Below are positions 20,816 through 28,588 of a stretch of 64,000 nucleotides of DNA, piece by piece. The notes under the pieces are model-generated. The model saw nothing but the letters and a program-made list of their open reading frames with translations. It was not told the origin of the DNA and did no database searches. Source of the stretch: Acidimicrobiales bacterium. GTDB lineage: Bacteria > Actinomycetota > Acidimicrobiia > Acidimicrobiales > GCA-2861595. Made by a program: the position numbers and the translations under genes. Where the stretch lies: assembly GCA_036262515.1 (NCBI GenBank), contig DATAIT010000100.1:1-64000 (forward strand), read 5' to 3'. Numbering within the stretch: the stretch's first letter is position 1; every line of letters begins with the position of its first letter.

Positions 20816-21834
20816 CACAGCCCACGCTCGTACTCGATGATGGCGTCGATCTGTTCCTTGGTGAGCATCTTGCCGAACCCTGGCATGCCGCCTCCTTCGT
20901 CGCCGCCCACGCCGCGCAGGCCGTAGGGCTTGGCGTACTCCGCGCCCTCCGTGATGAACTCGGTGTGCGACTTCAGGTCGGGGAACTGCCGCACCGTCTC
21001 TCCGTTGCGGAGGTTCGGGCCGAACGCGCCGCCCGCCGTCTCCTGCGGCTCGCCGATGGACCACCCGAGCGTGTGGCACCGCGAGCAGAAGCCGTCGAAG
21101 AGCTTGGAGCCGTCGGTGCCGAACTCCTTCAGGGCCGACGCACGGACGTCTTCGGGGTCGAGCTGCAGGGTCTCGATGTACGCGATGAGATCGTCGATCT
21201 GCTGGTCGTTCATGGGGCCGCCGCCCTCGACACCCCATGCCGGCATGGGCGTGTTGGCCCGGCCGTAGACGAGAATCGCTTTGACCTCCTCCTTCGAGTA
21301 CCGCAGGAGCACCGTGTTCAGGGCGGGCACCTGCCAGGTGACCTCACGCGGAGGCTTGTCGGGATCGAGCGGATCCGGCATGACGTACTTCGTCGAGCCG
21401 CCCTGGCCCTCGGTGCCGTGGCACCCTCCGCACCCGAAGTGGCCCACATTGCCCTCGGGGATCGGCGATCCCGAAGGCTGGAAGAGCACCAGGCCGCGAC
21501 CGGCGGCGCGGTTGTCGAAGCCGCGGACGGCGCCCTCCTGCCTGCTCGGCTCGCGTGCCCAGTACAGCGGCAGGCCGACGGCGACGATGACCATGAGGGC
21601 GAGGCCGCCCAGCAGGGCGCGGTCGAGCCGGGGACCCTCCAGGCCGTCGTCGTCGAAATAGGGCTTGCGGTTGGGAGCGAGCTCCATCTCGGCGCCCGGA
21701 GGAGGGGTGCCTTCGCGCTTCAGGTGGGTGAGGATGTACGCAGCCCACCCGATGGTGAGGAGCACGACCACGGCGAAGCCGAACTTCTGCTGCGTGGTGA
21801 ACGCGGCCAGCAATGGTGCCGTTCGAGGGCTCAT
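20815..21834 (-). CDS. qcrC: dihaem cytochrome c subunit of bc-type complex
   Basis: This 339-residue membrane-anchored protein has two class I cytochrome c domains. The haem sites are C135-GG-C138-H139 and C250-SR-C253-H254, with likely methionine ligands in TPMPAWG and GMPGFGKM. Two hydrophobic helices (about 17-37 and 73-92) anchor it. It would take electrons from the Rieske centre, as QcrC does in the actinobacterial bc1 complex, which also carries two haems c. Here, however, both anchors are N-terminal. The ATG overlaps the Rieske stop (ATGA). Confidence 0.85.
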   Translation of the reverse strand: MSPRTAPLLAAFTTQQKFGFAVVVLLTIGWAAYILTHLKREGTPPPGAEMELAPNRKPYFDDDGLEGPRLDRALLGGLALMVIVAVGLPLYWAREPSRQEGAVRGFDNRAAGRGLVLFQPSGSPIPEGNVGHFGCGGCHGTEGQGGSTKYVMPDPLDPDKPPREVTWQVPALNTVLLRYSKEEVKAILVYGRANTPMPAWGVEGGGPMNDQQIDDLIAYIETLQLDPEDVRASALKEFGTDGSKLFDGFCSRCHTLGWSIGEPQETAGGAFGPNLRNGETVRQFPDLKSHTEFITEGAEYAKPYGLRGVGGDEGGGMPGFGKMLTKEQIDAIIEYERGL

Positions 21835-22682
21835 GCGCAGTGGGGCCCCTCGGCCTCTTGGCCGGTGGTGTTGGTGCCGATCGGCGGACCCTGGATGAGC
21901 GTGCTCGTGTCGACGCTGAGGACGCCGCCGCTGATCTCCACCCCGAACCGGTCGAGGCCGCGGGGCGCGGGCCCTGCCTTCTTCTCACCGACACGGTTGT
22001 ACTTCGAGCCGTGGCACGGGCACTCGAACCACTGGGAGCTCTTGCAGTAGGGAACGCGGCACCCGAGGTGCACGCACTTCTGGTACAGGGCGACGACACC
22101 CTCCTTCATGCCCCCGAGGACGGCGCCGTTGTAGGCCTTCGAGGCCTTGCCGACGGCGTCGGTGGGGTACGGGGCGATCCACGTGCGCGCCTCGGCCAGG
22201 TAGAACGGCTCGCGCGTGGTGCGGATCTCGCCCAGGATCTCGTCGAGCTTGCCGACCTTGATCTTGGCCCCGAATCCGCCCGACAGCGTGGGCCAGAGGA
22301 ACCCGATGGAGGCTGCCCCGAAGCCCGTGAGGCCGAGCGTGAAGAACCCGACGATGCTGCGGTTGAATAACTGGCGGCGGGTGACGCCGAGTGCCTCGGG
22401 GTCCATGGGCGCCCGCGGCGCCGGCGGGGCACCTCCGGGGGCCACGACGACGAGGCTGCCGCCCCGCCGGGAGAGGACGGCTGCCCGCTCGACCTCGCGA
22501 CCGCTGACCGACGACGCCGTCTCGCCGGACGACACCCGTGAGGCGGCCTCGTCGCGCGCCGCCTGGCGCGACCTGGCCAGGGCCGCGGCGCGGTCGCGCC
22601 GGGCCGAGGTCGTGAAGACGAAGAGACCTCCGAGCAACACGACCACCACCACGGCGATCAGTACGACGGTGCTGCTGCCCAT
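21831..22682 (-). CDS. qcrA: Rieske [2Fe-2S] subunit of bc-type complex
   Basis: This 283-residue iron-sulfur protein has both cluster-binding loops, C203-VHLG-C208 and C221-PCHGS, so Cys/His ligation is complete and the disulfide cysteines are present. An N-terminal helix (about 5-24) and a second helix (about 108-132) flank a basic, Arg/Ala-rich segment. The second helix is preceded by RRQLF, resembling a twin-arginine signal. The extra N-terminal helix echoes actinobacterial QcrA proteins, which have three helices. The start ATG is at 22682. Confidence 0.9.
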   Translation of the reverse strand: MGSSTVVLIAVVVVVLLGGLFVFTTSARRDRAAALARSRQAARDEAASRVSSGETASSVSGREVERAAVLSRRGGSLVVVAPGGAPPAPRAPMDPEALGVTRRQLFNRSIVGFFTLGLTGFGAASIGFLWPTLSGGFGAKIKVGKLDEILGEIRTTREPFYLAEARTWIAPYPTDAVGKASKAYNGAVLGGMKEGVVALYQKCVHLGCRVPYCKSSQWFECPCHGSKYNRVGEKKAGPAPRGLDRFGVEISGGVLSVDTSTLIQGPPIGTNTTGQEAEGPHCA

Positions 22683-22694
22683 GACCGAGTGCTC

Positions 22695-23423
22695 CTAGAG
22701 GTCGAAGATGTCGTGCACGCCCTGCCGCCACGGCAGGATGAAGTTGAACCCCTCACCGCGGAAGAACGACCCGATGATGACGAGGGTGGCCCAGAACATG
22801 AGGAACAAGGTCATCAGCGCGATGGCGAACTTGCGGTCCTCGGGCTTGTTGCTCGGGTTCTTGTCGATGTAGCCGGCGGCACCCAGTGCGATGAGGCCCA
22901 TGCCCGGGATCGTGACCCCGGCGACCATGGGGTGGAACATCGTGAGCAGCTCCTGGAGCCCGAGGAAGTACCACGGCGCCTTGGAGGGGTTGGGCGTGCG
23001 GTTCGGGTTGGCCATGCCGAGCAGGGGCGCATTGACGACGGCCGAGAACACCAACAGGAACGCCGTCATGGCCATGGTGGCGACGAACTCCCCGACCAGC
23101 AGGTGGGGCCAGGTGTGGACCTTGTCGGTGGGGACCGCCTTGACGTCCTGGATGGAACCGGACTTGACGACGGTGAGCAGGCGCTGGGTGTGACCGGCCG
23201 GGCCGGCCGCCGGTGCCGCCGTGGGGCGGGTGGTGGCCGGGGCCGTCGCCGTGGCCGTACCACCGCCCGCCGTGCTCCGCTCGAGCAGCGACGTCGGGAT
23301 CTTCCCGGGATCCCCGGCCGGTGCCGCCGCCGACGCGCCCCCGCCGCCCCCGCCACCCTGCGCCTCCAGGAATGCGCGGCGGTCACGCGACCGCTGCAGG
23401 AGATGATCGGGTACCTCAGGCAT
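22695..23423 (-). CDS. cytochrome b C-terminal subunit (subunit IV-like)
   Basis: This 242-residue protein corresponds to the C-terminal half of cytochrome b, separated as in the b6f complex. After a 90-residue Gly/Ala-rich N-terminus come PNPSKAPWYFLGLQELL and three hydrophobic helices. The N-terminus starts with VPDHLLQRSRDRR (residues 4-16) and repeats a looser copy, IPTSLLERS (42-50). A matching motif opens the cytochrome c at 25490-26131. The split cytochrome b is unlike the single QcrB of most actinobacteria. Confidence 0.88.
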   Translation of the reverse strand: MPEVPDHLLQRSRDRRAFLEAQGGGGGGGASAAAPAGDPGKIPTSLLERSTAGGGTATATAPATTRPTAAPAAGPAGHTQRLLTVVKSGSIQDVKAVPTDKVHTWPHLLVGEFVATMAMTAFLLVFSAVVNAPLLGMANPNRTPNPSKAPWYFLGLQELLTMFHPMVAGVTIPGMGLIALGAAGYIDKNPSNKPEDRKFAIALMTLFLMFWATLVIIGSFFRGEGFNFILPWRQGVHDIFDL

Positions 23424-23468
23424 GGGTGCCTCCGGGGGGACGCATCGAGCTCGGGAGGGTGGGATCCA

Positions 23469-24248
23469 TCACAGCGGGCCGGAGATGCCGCCGTCCTTGC
23501 GGACCCGCCAGAAGTGGACGGCCATGAAGATCACGATGACGAACGGCAGCATCAGCACGTGGAGGACGTACCATCGCAGCAAGGTGTCCGTGCCGATCTC
23601 GGCGCCGCCTAGGAGCACGAAGCGCACCTGGGTGCCGAACACCGGCGTGTACCCCATCATGTTGGTGCCCACGGTGACCGCCCACAGCGCCAGCTGGTCC
23701 CAGGGCAGCAGGTACCCGGTGAACGAGAGCAACAGCGTGAGCATGAGCAGCATCACGCCGATGACCCAGTTGAACTCCCGGGGCGGCTTGTAGGCGCCGT
23801 GGTAGAAGACGCGCGCCATGTGCAGGAACACCGACAGCACCATGAGGTGGGCGGCCCATCGGTGCATGTTGCGCACCAGCAGGCCGAAGGCGACCGACGT
23901 GTGCAGCGTGCGGATGTCGTTCCACGCGTTGGCCGCCGTCGGTCTGTAGAAGAACATCAGGAAGATGCCCGTGACGGTGAGCATGATGAACAGGAAGAAC
24001 GACAGCCCGCCCAGGCACAGCGTGTAGCTCACCTTGACGGCGTGGCGCTTCACCTTGACCGGGTGCAGGTGGTACAGCACCGAGTTCATGATGACGTAGG
24101 ACCGGTTCCTCGGGCTGTCCGTGTAGCCCTTGCGGAAGATGGACCCGGGCCGGAACACCGAGGCCCAGAACTGCGAGCCCTGGACCTTCTCGACCCGCTC
24201 GCTCAGCTTCTTGGAGACGTCGCCCTTGGCGACGAGACGCTTCGCCAC
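23469..24248 (-). CDS. cytochrome b N-terminal subunit (b6-like)
   Basis: This 259-residue protein carries the two b haems. Helix B has HRWAAHLMVLSVFLH (His-x13-His) and helix D has HVLMLPFVIVIFMAVH (His-x14-His). The D-helix spacing of 14 is the b6 type. PWDQLALW resembles the conserved quinol-side segment. About 60 basic, soluble residues precede the first helix. It starts with GTG at 24248. Together with the gene at 22695-23423 it makes a complete split cytochrome b. Confidence 0.9.
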   Translation of the reverse strand: MAKRLVAKGDVSKKLSERVEKVQGSQFWASVFRPGSIFRKGYTDSPRNRSYVIMNSVLYHLHPVKVKRHAVKVSYTLCLGGLSFFLFIMLTVTGIFLMFFYRPTAANAWNDIRTLHTSVAFGLLVRNMHRWAAHLMVLSVFLHMARVFYHGAYKPPREFNWVIGVMLLMLTLLLSFTGYLLPWDQLALWAVTVGTNMMGYTPVFGTQVRFVLLGGAEIGTDTLLRWYVLHVLMLPFVIVIFMAVHFWRVRKDGGISGPL

Positions 24249-24365
24249 CGTGCCCCTACCGCAGCCCTGCGCCGAGTCCGCGCACGTTCGTGATGCCCCC
24301 TTGGTCGATGGAAAGTTGTCCGAGCGCCCCCCGGTGACGCACCGGTGCCGTGCACGGAGACCCGA

Positions 24366-24384
24366 GCGATGTCCCGAACATCGC
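24366..24384. repeat. inverted repeat between ferredoxin and cytochrome b genes
   Basis: GCGATGT and ACATCGC form a 7-bp perfect inverted repeat with a five-base spacer, located 20 bases downstream of the ferredoxin stop. The 156-base gap between the ferredoxin and cytochrome b genes is by far the largest inside this operon. It may hold a processing site, an internal promoter or an attenuator. I see nothing else in the gap. Confidence 0.35.
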
Positions 24385-24404
24385 GGACGCTTCCTGGAGG
24401 AGCA

Positions 24405-24818
24405 CTAGAAGCGCATCCCGTACGAGTAGCCGTGCTTGTTGTCCCGTTGGTGCCGGTCGCCCTCCCGGGGTGCCACGCCCGCCTTGCCCATGATGATCAC
24501 GCCGGTGGGGCACCGGTCGACGCAGAGGCCGCACCGGGTGCACACGTCCTCGTCGACCACGAACACCACGTGGTCGTCGGGATCGAGGCCGGGTTGGGAC
24601 GTGTTGGGCGCCTCGGCGATCGACTCGGTGGAGAGCATGTGGATGCACTTCCACGGGCAGATGTCGACACACCCCTCGCACATGATGCACTCGGACTGGT
24701 CGATGTGGAGGAACTGCTTCGGCTTGACGGACTTCGACAGATCCTCGGGCGCCACCTCGGTGAGGACGTACTCACCGGGGAAGGACGGCATGGGCGGGTT
24801 CGCCTCGGTCTTTGCCAT
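24405..24818 (-). CDS. 2x[4Fe-4S] ferredoxin in bc-complex operon
   Basis: This 137-residue soluble protein has two complete ferredoxin motifs: cysteines 44, 47, 50 and 54 (CIMCEGCVDICP) and 93, 96, 99 and 103 (CTRCGLCVDRCP). They are separated by a loop of about 38 residues, longer than in small ferredoxins. An extra cysteine (58) follows the first motif. The ATG at 24818 is five bases after the preceding stop. Its place inside the operon suggests it donates electrons to, or is bound by, the bc-type complex; that role is inferred. Confidence 0.9.
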   Translation of the reverse strand: MAKTEANPPMPSFPGEYVLTEVAPEDLSKSVKPKQFLHIDQSECIMCEGCVDICPWKCIHMLSTESIAEAPNTSQPGLDPDDHVVFVVDEDVCTRCGLCVDRCPTGVIIMGKAGVAPREGDRHQRDNKHGYSYGMRF

Positions 24819-24823
24819 TCGAG

Positions 24824-25279
24824 TCAGACCTTCCTGACGAGGGGCCGGCCGAAGGCCGACAGCTCGATCGCAGGCGGCGGAGCGGTCTTCTTGCCGCGCT
24901 TCTGCCACCAGAGCCAGCCCACGATCTGGAGGACGAAGAAGATGATGTAGAAGCTGGCGGCGATGATGTCGCCGATGGCGGCGGCGGTGATGGTGATGCG
25001 GCCCCGGCCGAAGAAGGTGAGCCCGTTGGGCCACAGCCGGCCGAAGGGCGTGGGCACGCCGATCGAGTCGCTCCGCCACCCGAGCTCGTTGCCGGCCCAC
25101 TGGAGCCACTGGTTGGGCACGACGCCGTAGAACATGAGCATCAGGGCGAACATGAACGTGCCGGCCAGGAACCCCTCACCCCAGGTGAGGGGCGTACCGG
25201 GCGGGCGCCGCTTGCCGACGGACACGACGATGGCGCACATCGCCACCGTGATGATCATCGAGGCAAGAAAGGCGACCAT
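24824..25279 (-). CDS. unrecognised small membrane protein, first gene of bc-complex operon
   Basis: This 151-residue protein has three hydrophobic helices: about 1-22, 34-55 and 105-124. A loop containing PNQWLQWAGNELGW lies between the last two, and the C-terminus is basic. I do not recognise the family. The ATG at 25279 has GGGAG five bases upstream and is preferred over a GTG at 25285. As the first gene after the promoter and Rex-like operator, it is likely an integral subunit or anchor for the neighbouring ferredoxin; this is inference. Confidence 0.8.
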   Translation of the reverse strand: MVAFLASMIITVAMCAIVVSVGKRRPPGTPLTWGEGFLAGTFMFALMLMFYGVVPNQWLQWAGNELGWRSDSIGVPTPFGRLWPNGLTFFGRGRITITAAAIGDIIAASFYIIFFVLQIVGWLWWQKRGKKTAPPPAIELSAFGRPLVRKV

Positions 25280-25300
25280 CAACACTCCCGACAGCGGTGC

Positions 25301-25318
25301 TCGTGATTACGTTCACAA
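25301..25318 (-). promoter_or_regulatory. candidate Rex operator and promoter of bc-complex operon
   Basis: The minus strand reads TTGTGAACGTAATCACGA; the plus strand contains CGTG-N5-GTTCACAA, as at 4615 and 36772. Of the three sites this is the most symmetrical, with 7/7 and 5/7 matches to the Rex half-site. A good -10 hexamer, TAGAAT, overlaps its upstream edge (25318-25323), with a weak -35 (TCGACG) 16 bases further up. The operator would cover the transcription start, 22 bases before the first ATG. Confidence 0.65.
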
Positions 25319-25348
25319 TTCTACCCGGGCGACGCTCGACGTCGATTC

Positions 25349-25376
25349 GGGTCGTGGATCGGTTCTAGCACGACCC
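25349..25376. promoter_or_regulatory. 8-bp inverted repeat in divergent intergenic region
   Basis: GGGTCGTG (25349-25356) and CACGACCC (25369-25376) are perfect inverted copies with a 12-base spacer. They lie in the 210-base region between the divergent bc operon and cytochrome c gene. The spacing fits two adjacent major-groove contacts poorly, so it may be a hairpin in the cytochrome c leader or an operator of unknown type. Confidence 0.35.
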
Positions 25377-25489
25377 CTTTCCGATCTTCACATCGCCGGA
25401 GGACCGGGCGATGGCCTCCCCGCTTGGTCCAGACCCCTGCTGGGCGCGTACATTCGGGGCATCGGCTGTCGAGCGTCGGAGGTTCGTGC

Positions 25490-26131
25490 GTGACCGAAGT
25501 ACCCGAGCACCTCCTGGCCCGCTCACGTGAGCGGCGCGCAGCGCTCGGCCTGGGTGGCGGTGGGGCCGCTGAGCCGTCGGGCGACCAGCCGGCGTCGGCC
25601 CCGTCGAGCTCCCCCGCACCCGTGGCGGCCGCCTCGCCCGCACCGGTGGAAGCCGCCGCGCCCGCGGTCGTCGAGGAGGCGCCCCAACCCGTCCCCGCCT
25701 ACCTCACCCCGGCCGCCGCCCGTTCCCGGATGCCGGTCTGGATCATGCCCGTGCTCGCCATCCTCCCGTTCTGGGGGATCCTCTACGTCGGTGCGTTCGG
25801 CTCCCGGGAGAAGGCCGAGCCCCTCACCGGTGCCGCTCTCGGCGCCCAGGTCTTCCGGGGCCAGGGGTGCTCGGCCTGCCACGGTGCGGCCGGCGAAGGA
25901 GGCGTGGGGCCCGCCCTCGCCGGCGGCGAGGCGGCCAAGACGTTCCCGGACGAGGCCGATCACATCTCGTGGGTGAAGACGGGCTCGGCGCCCTTCCGGG
26001 GCCAGTACTACGGAGCGGAGGACCGGGAGGGCGGCCAGCACGGTCCGGCGACCGGCGGCATGCCCGCCTTCTCCAGCCTCTCCGACGCGGAGGTCGAAGC
26101 CGTCGTCCTCTACGAGCGAGAAGAGCTGTAG
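25490..26131 (+). CDS. membrane-anchored monohaem cytochrome c
   Basis: This 213-residue protein has one class I haem site, C127-SA-C130-H131, and a probable methionine ligand in GGMPAFSSLSD. A single helix (about 82-103) anchors it. The first 80 residues are Ala/Pro-rich and begin with VPEHLLARSRERR, which nearly matches the start of the cytochrome b C-terminal subunit encoded divergently. The GTG at 25490 has GGAGG eight bases upstream. It probably carries electrons between the bc-type complex and an oxidase, or is an extra subunit of the complex. Confidence 0.87.
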   Translation: MTEVPEHLLARSRERRAALGLGGGGAAEPSGDQPASAPSSSPAPVAAASPAPVEAAAPAVVEEAPQPVPAYLTPAAARSRMPVWIMPVLAILPFWGILYVGAFGSREKAEPLTGAALGAQVFRGQGCSACHGAAGEGGVGPALAGGEAAKTFPDEADHISWVKTGSAPFRGQYYGAEDREGGQHGPATGGMPAFSSLSDAEVEAVVLYEREEL

Positions 26132-26138
26132 CGCCGAA

Positions 26139-27407
26139 GTGGTCGCACACCACGAGGTGCTGGTCGTGGGCGGCGGCCCGGCCGGCGCCGCCTGCGCCTA
26201 CTGGCTGGCGGAGGCGGGCCACGACGTCCTGGTGGTCGAGAAGAAGCGGTACCCGCGCGAGAAGACGTGCGGCGACGGCCTCACCCCCCGCTCGGTGAAG
26301 CAGCTTTACGACATGGGCCTGGCCGACGAGCTGGCCGGACACCACCGCTTCGACGGGCTCCGCTCGATGGCGTTCGGACGGACCCTGGAGTTGCGTTGGC
26401 CCGACCATCCCGACTTCCCGTCGCACGGCTACGTCGTCACGCGCAAGGACCTCGACCACCTGGTCGCGCAGCGGGCCGAGAAGGCCGGCGCCACGGTCTG
26501 GCAGGAGTGCGAGGCCGTGCGCCCCCGGCTCGACGGCGAGCGGGTCACGGGCGCCCTGGTGCGGCGCACGGCGGACGGCGGCACCACGACCGAGGTCGAG
26601 GCGAGCTACGTGGTCGTGGCCGACGGTGCCAACTCCCGGTTCGGGCGGGCCCTCGGCACGAGCCGCGACCGTTCCGTGCCCATGGGCCTGGCCATCCGCG
26701 GCTACTACGAGTCACCCCGCCACGACGAGCCCTGGATCGAGAGCCACCTCGACATCCGCGACAAGACCGGCGCGGTGCTGCCCGGCTACGGGTGGATCTT
26801 CCCTGTGGGTGACGGGCGGATCAACGTGGGCGTCGGCCTCCTGTCCACGTCGAAGCGGTGGAAGTCGGTGAACACCTCCCACCTGATGGACTCGTTCGCC
26901 GCCTACGCGCCGGCGTCGTGGGGCATCCGGCCGGAGACCTCGTGCGGGGCACCGACCGGCGGCAAGCTCCCGATGGCGTTCTCGCTCTCCCCTACCATCG
27001 GGCCGACGCACCTGGTCATCGGCGACGCCGGTGGCGCCATCAACCCCTTCAACGGCGAGGGCATCTGCTACGCCTACGAAACCGGCCGTATGGCGGCGGA
27101 GGCGGTGTCGAACGCCCTCTCCACCGACCGCCGGGCCCTGCTCGAGTACCCCGAGCGGGTGCGAGCCGAGTACGAGCTGTACTACAAGGTCGCGTGCGCC
27201 TTCGTGAAGATCATCGGCCACCCGTCCCTGATGCGGGCGATGGTGGGCACCGGGATGCGCTCGCGCACGCTGATGGAATGGGTGCTCCGGATCATGGCCA
27301 ACCTGCTCCGCCCGGACGAGCTCGGCCCGGCCGAGGCCGCCTACAAAGCGGTGGCGGCCATCGCCCGGCTGGCTCCGGGTCCTGCTCCCGCCCTCCGCGC
27401 CGGCTGA
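26139..27407 (+). CDS. geranylgeranyl reductase family flavoprotein (possible menaquinone reductase)
   Basis: This 422-residue FAD-dependent enzyme has the dinucleotide fold GGGPAGAACAYWL near residue 11, the KTCGDGLTPRSV loop typical of the geranylgeranyl-reductase family, and the second FAD motif GDAGGAINPFNGEGI near residue 296. In mycobacteria a relative, MenJ, saturates one double bond of the menaquinone tail. The position beside complex I and bc genes makes a quinone substrate plausible, though an archaeal-type lipid or other isoprenoid substrate cannot be excluded. The GTG start is seven bases after the cytochrome c stop, so the two are probably cotranscribed. Confidence 0.85.
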   Translation: MVAHHEVLVVGGGPAGAACAYWLAEAGHDVLVVEKKRYPREKTCGDGLTPRSVKQLYDMGLADELAGHHRFDGLRSMAFGRTLELRWPDHPDFPSHGYVVTRKDLDHLVAQRAEKAGATVWQECEAVRPRLDGERVTGALVRRTADGGTTTEVEASYVVVADGANSRFGRALGTSRDRSVPMGLAIRGYYESPRHDEPWIESHLDIRDKTGAVLPGYGWIFPVGDGRINVGVGLLSTSKRWKSVNTSHLMDSFAAYAPASWGIRPETSCGAPTGGKLPMAFSLSPTIGPTHLVIGDAGGAINPFNGEGICYAYETGRMAAEAVSNALSTDRRALLEYPERVRAEYELYYKVACAFVKIIGHPSLMRAMVGTGMRSRTLMEWVLRIMANLLRPDELGPAEAAYKAVAAIARLAPGPAPALRAG

Positions 27408-27423
27408 TCCTGCCGGGTGGCTC

Positions 27424-27462
27424 TTGACACTGTCGGGCCGAGGTGCGAAGTTAACGTCGTTA
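27424..27462 (+). promoter_or_regulatory. promoter with palindromic operator before TetR gene
   Basis: TTGACA at 27424-27429 is a perfect -35 hexamer. TAACG-T-CGTTA at 27452-27462 is a perfect 5-bp inverted repeat around one base, placed where the -10 region and start would be. TATCCT at 27461-27466 is a possible -10 but is too far from the TTGACA. An autoregulatory site for the downstream TetR-family protein is the simplest reading. Confidence 0.45.
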
Positions 27463-27550
27463 TCCTTCTAGCCGCGGCCGTTGTGGCTGCAACAGGGAGT
27501 GGCCTGATGGGCGGCTGGCCGGGCGTCGAGACGGTGCGGGCACCTCGATC

Positions 27551-28201
27551 GTGCCCGGGACGACGGTGACGGGGGCGCTGCCCGCCGATCCCTCCACCCG
27601 CCGGCCGAGGGCCCGGCGGGGTGAAGGCGACCGTCTGCGGGAGGAGATCCTCGACGCCACGTCCCAGCTGCTCCTCGAGACGGGCGACCACCAGGCGGTC
27701 AACATCCGGTCGGTGGCGAACGCCGTGGGGGTCACCCCCCCGTCGATCTACCTGCACTTCGCCGACAAGGCCGAGCTGATCAAGGCGGTGTGCGGCCGCC
27801 ACTTCGCCTCGCTCGAGCAGTGCATCGAGGTGGCGGTGGCCGGCACGGAGGACCCGGGCGAGCAGCTGCGCCTCCGGGGTCGCGCCTACGTGCGTTTCGG
27901 GCTCGAGCACCCGGAGCAGTACCGCATCCTGTTCATGTCGAAGCAGGAGGCGACGCCGGGGCCACCCCACGAGGAGCTGCGGGCCGCGTCGGGCTTCACC
28001 GCCCTGGTGGACAACGTGGTGCGGGCGGCGGAGGCGGGCGCCATCGCCGCGCCCGACCCCCTCCTGGTCGCCACCGGGCTGTGGACCGTGGTGCACGGGA
28101 TCACGTCGCTCGCCATCTCGATCCCGCACTTCCCCGCCGTCGGCCTCGACGCCCTGCTCGACCACGTCCTCGAGGTCCACCGTCGCGGGCTGTGCCCCTG
28201 A
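27551..28201 (+). CDS. TetR family transcriptional regulator
   Basis: This 216-residue regulator has the N-terminal DNA-binding domain around residues 27-75; the recognition region is IRSVANAVGVTPPSIYLHF. The C-terminal domain (DVLEV at its end) resembles the TetR_C WHG-type ligand-binding domain, with HGITSLA near residue 180. The frame opens with GTG at 27551 but no clear ribosome binding site precedes it. The first 25 residues are Pro/Arg-rich, so the true start may be further in. The ligand is unknown. Confidence 0.88.
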   Translation: MPGTTVTGALPADPSTRRPRARRGEGDRLREEILDATSQLLLETGDHQAVNIRSVANAVGVTPPSIYLHFADKAELIKAVCGRHFASLEQCIEVAVAGTEDPGEQLRLRGRAYVRFGLEHPEQYRILFMSKQEATPGPPHEELRAASGFTALVDNVVRAAEAGAIAAPDPLLVATGLWTVVHGITSLAISIPHFPAVGLDALLDHVLEVHRRGLCP

Positions 28202-28243
28202 GTACGGCATCTGTGGCCCTCACCTGCACGTAGCATCGCCGGA

Positions 28244-28534
28244 ATGGCGACACCGCTGCCCACCGGGGTCGGGGAGGCCGTTCTCACCCGCCCCGACGAA
28301 GAGCTCCGGACGGCCGAGCCCGAAGCGGCGCACATCGTGAAATCCGACGGCGGCGACGCCGTGGCCCGCGTGCTCGAGGCGCGGATCCAGGGGACACCGC
28401 TCGAGGCGCTGTGCGGCACCGTCTTCGTCCCCCAGCGCGACCCCACCCGCCTGCCCCTCTGCCCCGTCTGCAAGGACATCTACGAGACGTACCGGGCGTT
28501 CAACGAAGGCCTTCCGGACAGCCCGGACAGCTGA
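28244..28534 (+). CDS. DUF3039 family protein
   Basis: This 96-residue protein matches the actinobacterial DUF3039 pattern: HIV followed by VARVLEARIQGTPLEALCG, then VPQRDPTRLPLCPVCKDIY. Three cysteines (one in ALCG, two in CPVC) suggest a small metal site. No function is established for the family. It is a lineage marker for actinobacteria and stands alone between TetR and a convergent gene. Confidence 0.85.
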   Translation: MATPLPTGVGEAVLTRPDEELRTAEPEAAHIVKSDGGDAVARVLEARIQGTPLEALCGTVFVPQRDPTRLPLCPVCKDIYETYRAFNEGLPDSPDS

Positions 28535-28588
28535 TCTCGCCTGCGTCCGGGCCGGCTCGGGTGCGGCCCCGGCGTGTACGGCGATCCC

